From Planctomycetaceae bacterium (lineage in GTDB: Bacteria; Planctomycetota; Planctomycetia; Pirellulales; Pirellulaceae), in NCBI GenBank assembly GCA_005798335.1, contig SYJV01000199.1, positions 1 through 41,009 of the forward strand: DNA of 41,009 nt, in the 5' to 3' direction. The translations under genes were made by a program, and so were the position numbers. The number at the start of each line of letters is the position of its first letter. Position 1 is the stretch's first letter. The notes beneath the pieces were generated by a model. It was not told where the DNA came from, did not search any database, and saw nothing but the letters and a program-made list of their open reading frames with translations. Positions 41,002 through 41,009 of this stretch are shown one piece after another.

Positions 41002-41009
41002 CTTTTGGC

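Larger units (their letters stand above)
40715..41009. other. Upstream region of the microcompartment locus, running to the right edge
   Basis: No gene is supported in these 295 bases. They contain a promoter-like pair, a near-by inverted repeat that may be an operator, and at the edge one arm of a family-B palindrome. Confidence 0.5.

Overview
The window looks like a chromosomal segment of a planctomycete, probably of the Pirellulales type. The evidence is a compact microcompartment locus of the Planctomycetes-Verrucomicrobia (PVM) kind, an S1 sulfatase, several secreted or lipoprotein genes of planctomycete flavour, a flagellar fliG-fliH-fliI run, and many long intergenic palindromes. No rRNA, tRNA, CRISPR array, transposase or phage gene was seen.

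Layout. Positions 1-3438 (minus): flagellar fliG, fliH and a fliI cut by the left edge. 3688-5211: secreted sulfatase. 5397-9302: three-subunit molybdenum hydroxylase (FAD, 2Fe-2S and Mo subunits). 9528-10406: four-CBS-domain protein. 10679-13111: SNF2-type ATPase translationally coupled to an unknown 186-aa protein. 13519-16445 (plus): three small planctomycete proteins and a CCA-adding/poly(A) polymerase family enzyme. 16715-24926 (minus): two FtsX-like permeases, an ABC ATPase, a HlyD-like adaptor and a TPR lipoprotein; this likely export operon is split by two plus-strand secreted-protein genes (20185-22159). 25133-29647: orphan Tat leader, secreted esterase, DUF2007/zinc-ribbon protein, and a large secreted CehA/PHP-like metallohydrolase with an embedded EF-hand pair. 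29675-31338: a decayed patch with a chimeric pseudogene and a frameshifted membrane protein.

31392-40714 (minus) is the coherent system. A DeoR-family regulator is followed by PduL phosphotransacylase, two BMC-H shell proteins, acetate kinase, a BMC-P, CoA-acylating aldehyde dehydrogenase, a BMC-P, an unknown 232-aa protein, a BMC-P, a class II (fuculose-phosphate type) aldolase and a malate/lactate-type dehydrogenase. From family knowledge, the aldolase would release lactaldehyde from a deoxysugar phosphate (fucose or rhamnose). The aldehyde dehydrogenase, PduL and acetate kinase would convert it through lactyl-CoA and lactyl-phosphate to lactate plus ATP inside a protein shell, with the dehydrogenase recycling NAD. 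Three enzymes and the unknown protein carry terminal amphipathic helices that look like encapsulation peptides.

The most unusual non-coding feature is a set of long, near-perfect palindromes between genes. They are modular: an outer arm (tagttggacagcgcc) encloses different inner hairpins, and in three cases the arm supplies or abuts the stop codon of the neighbouring gene.
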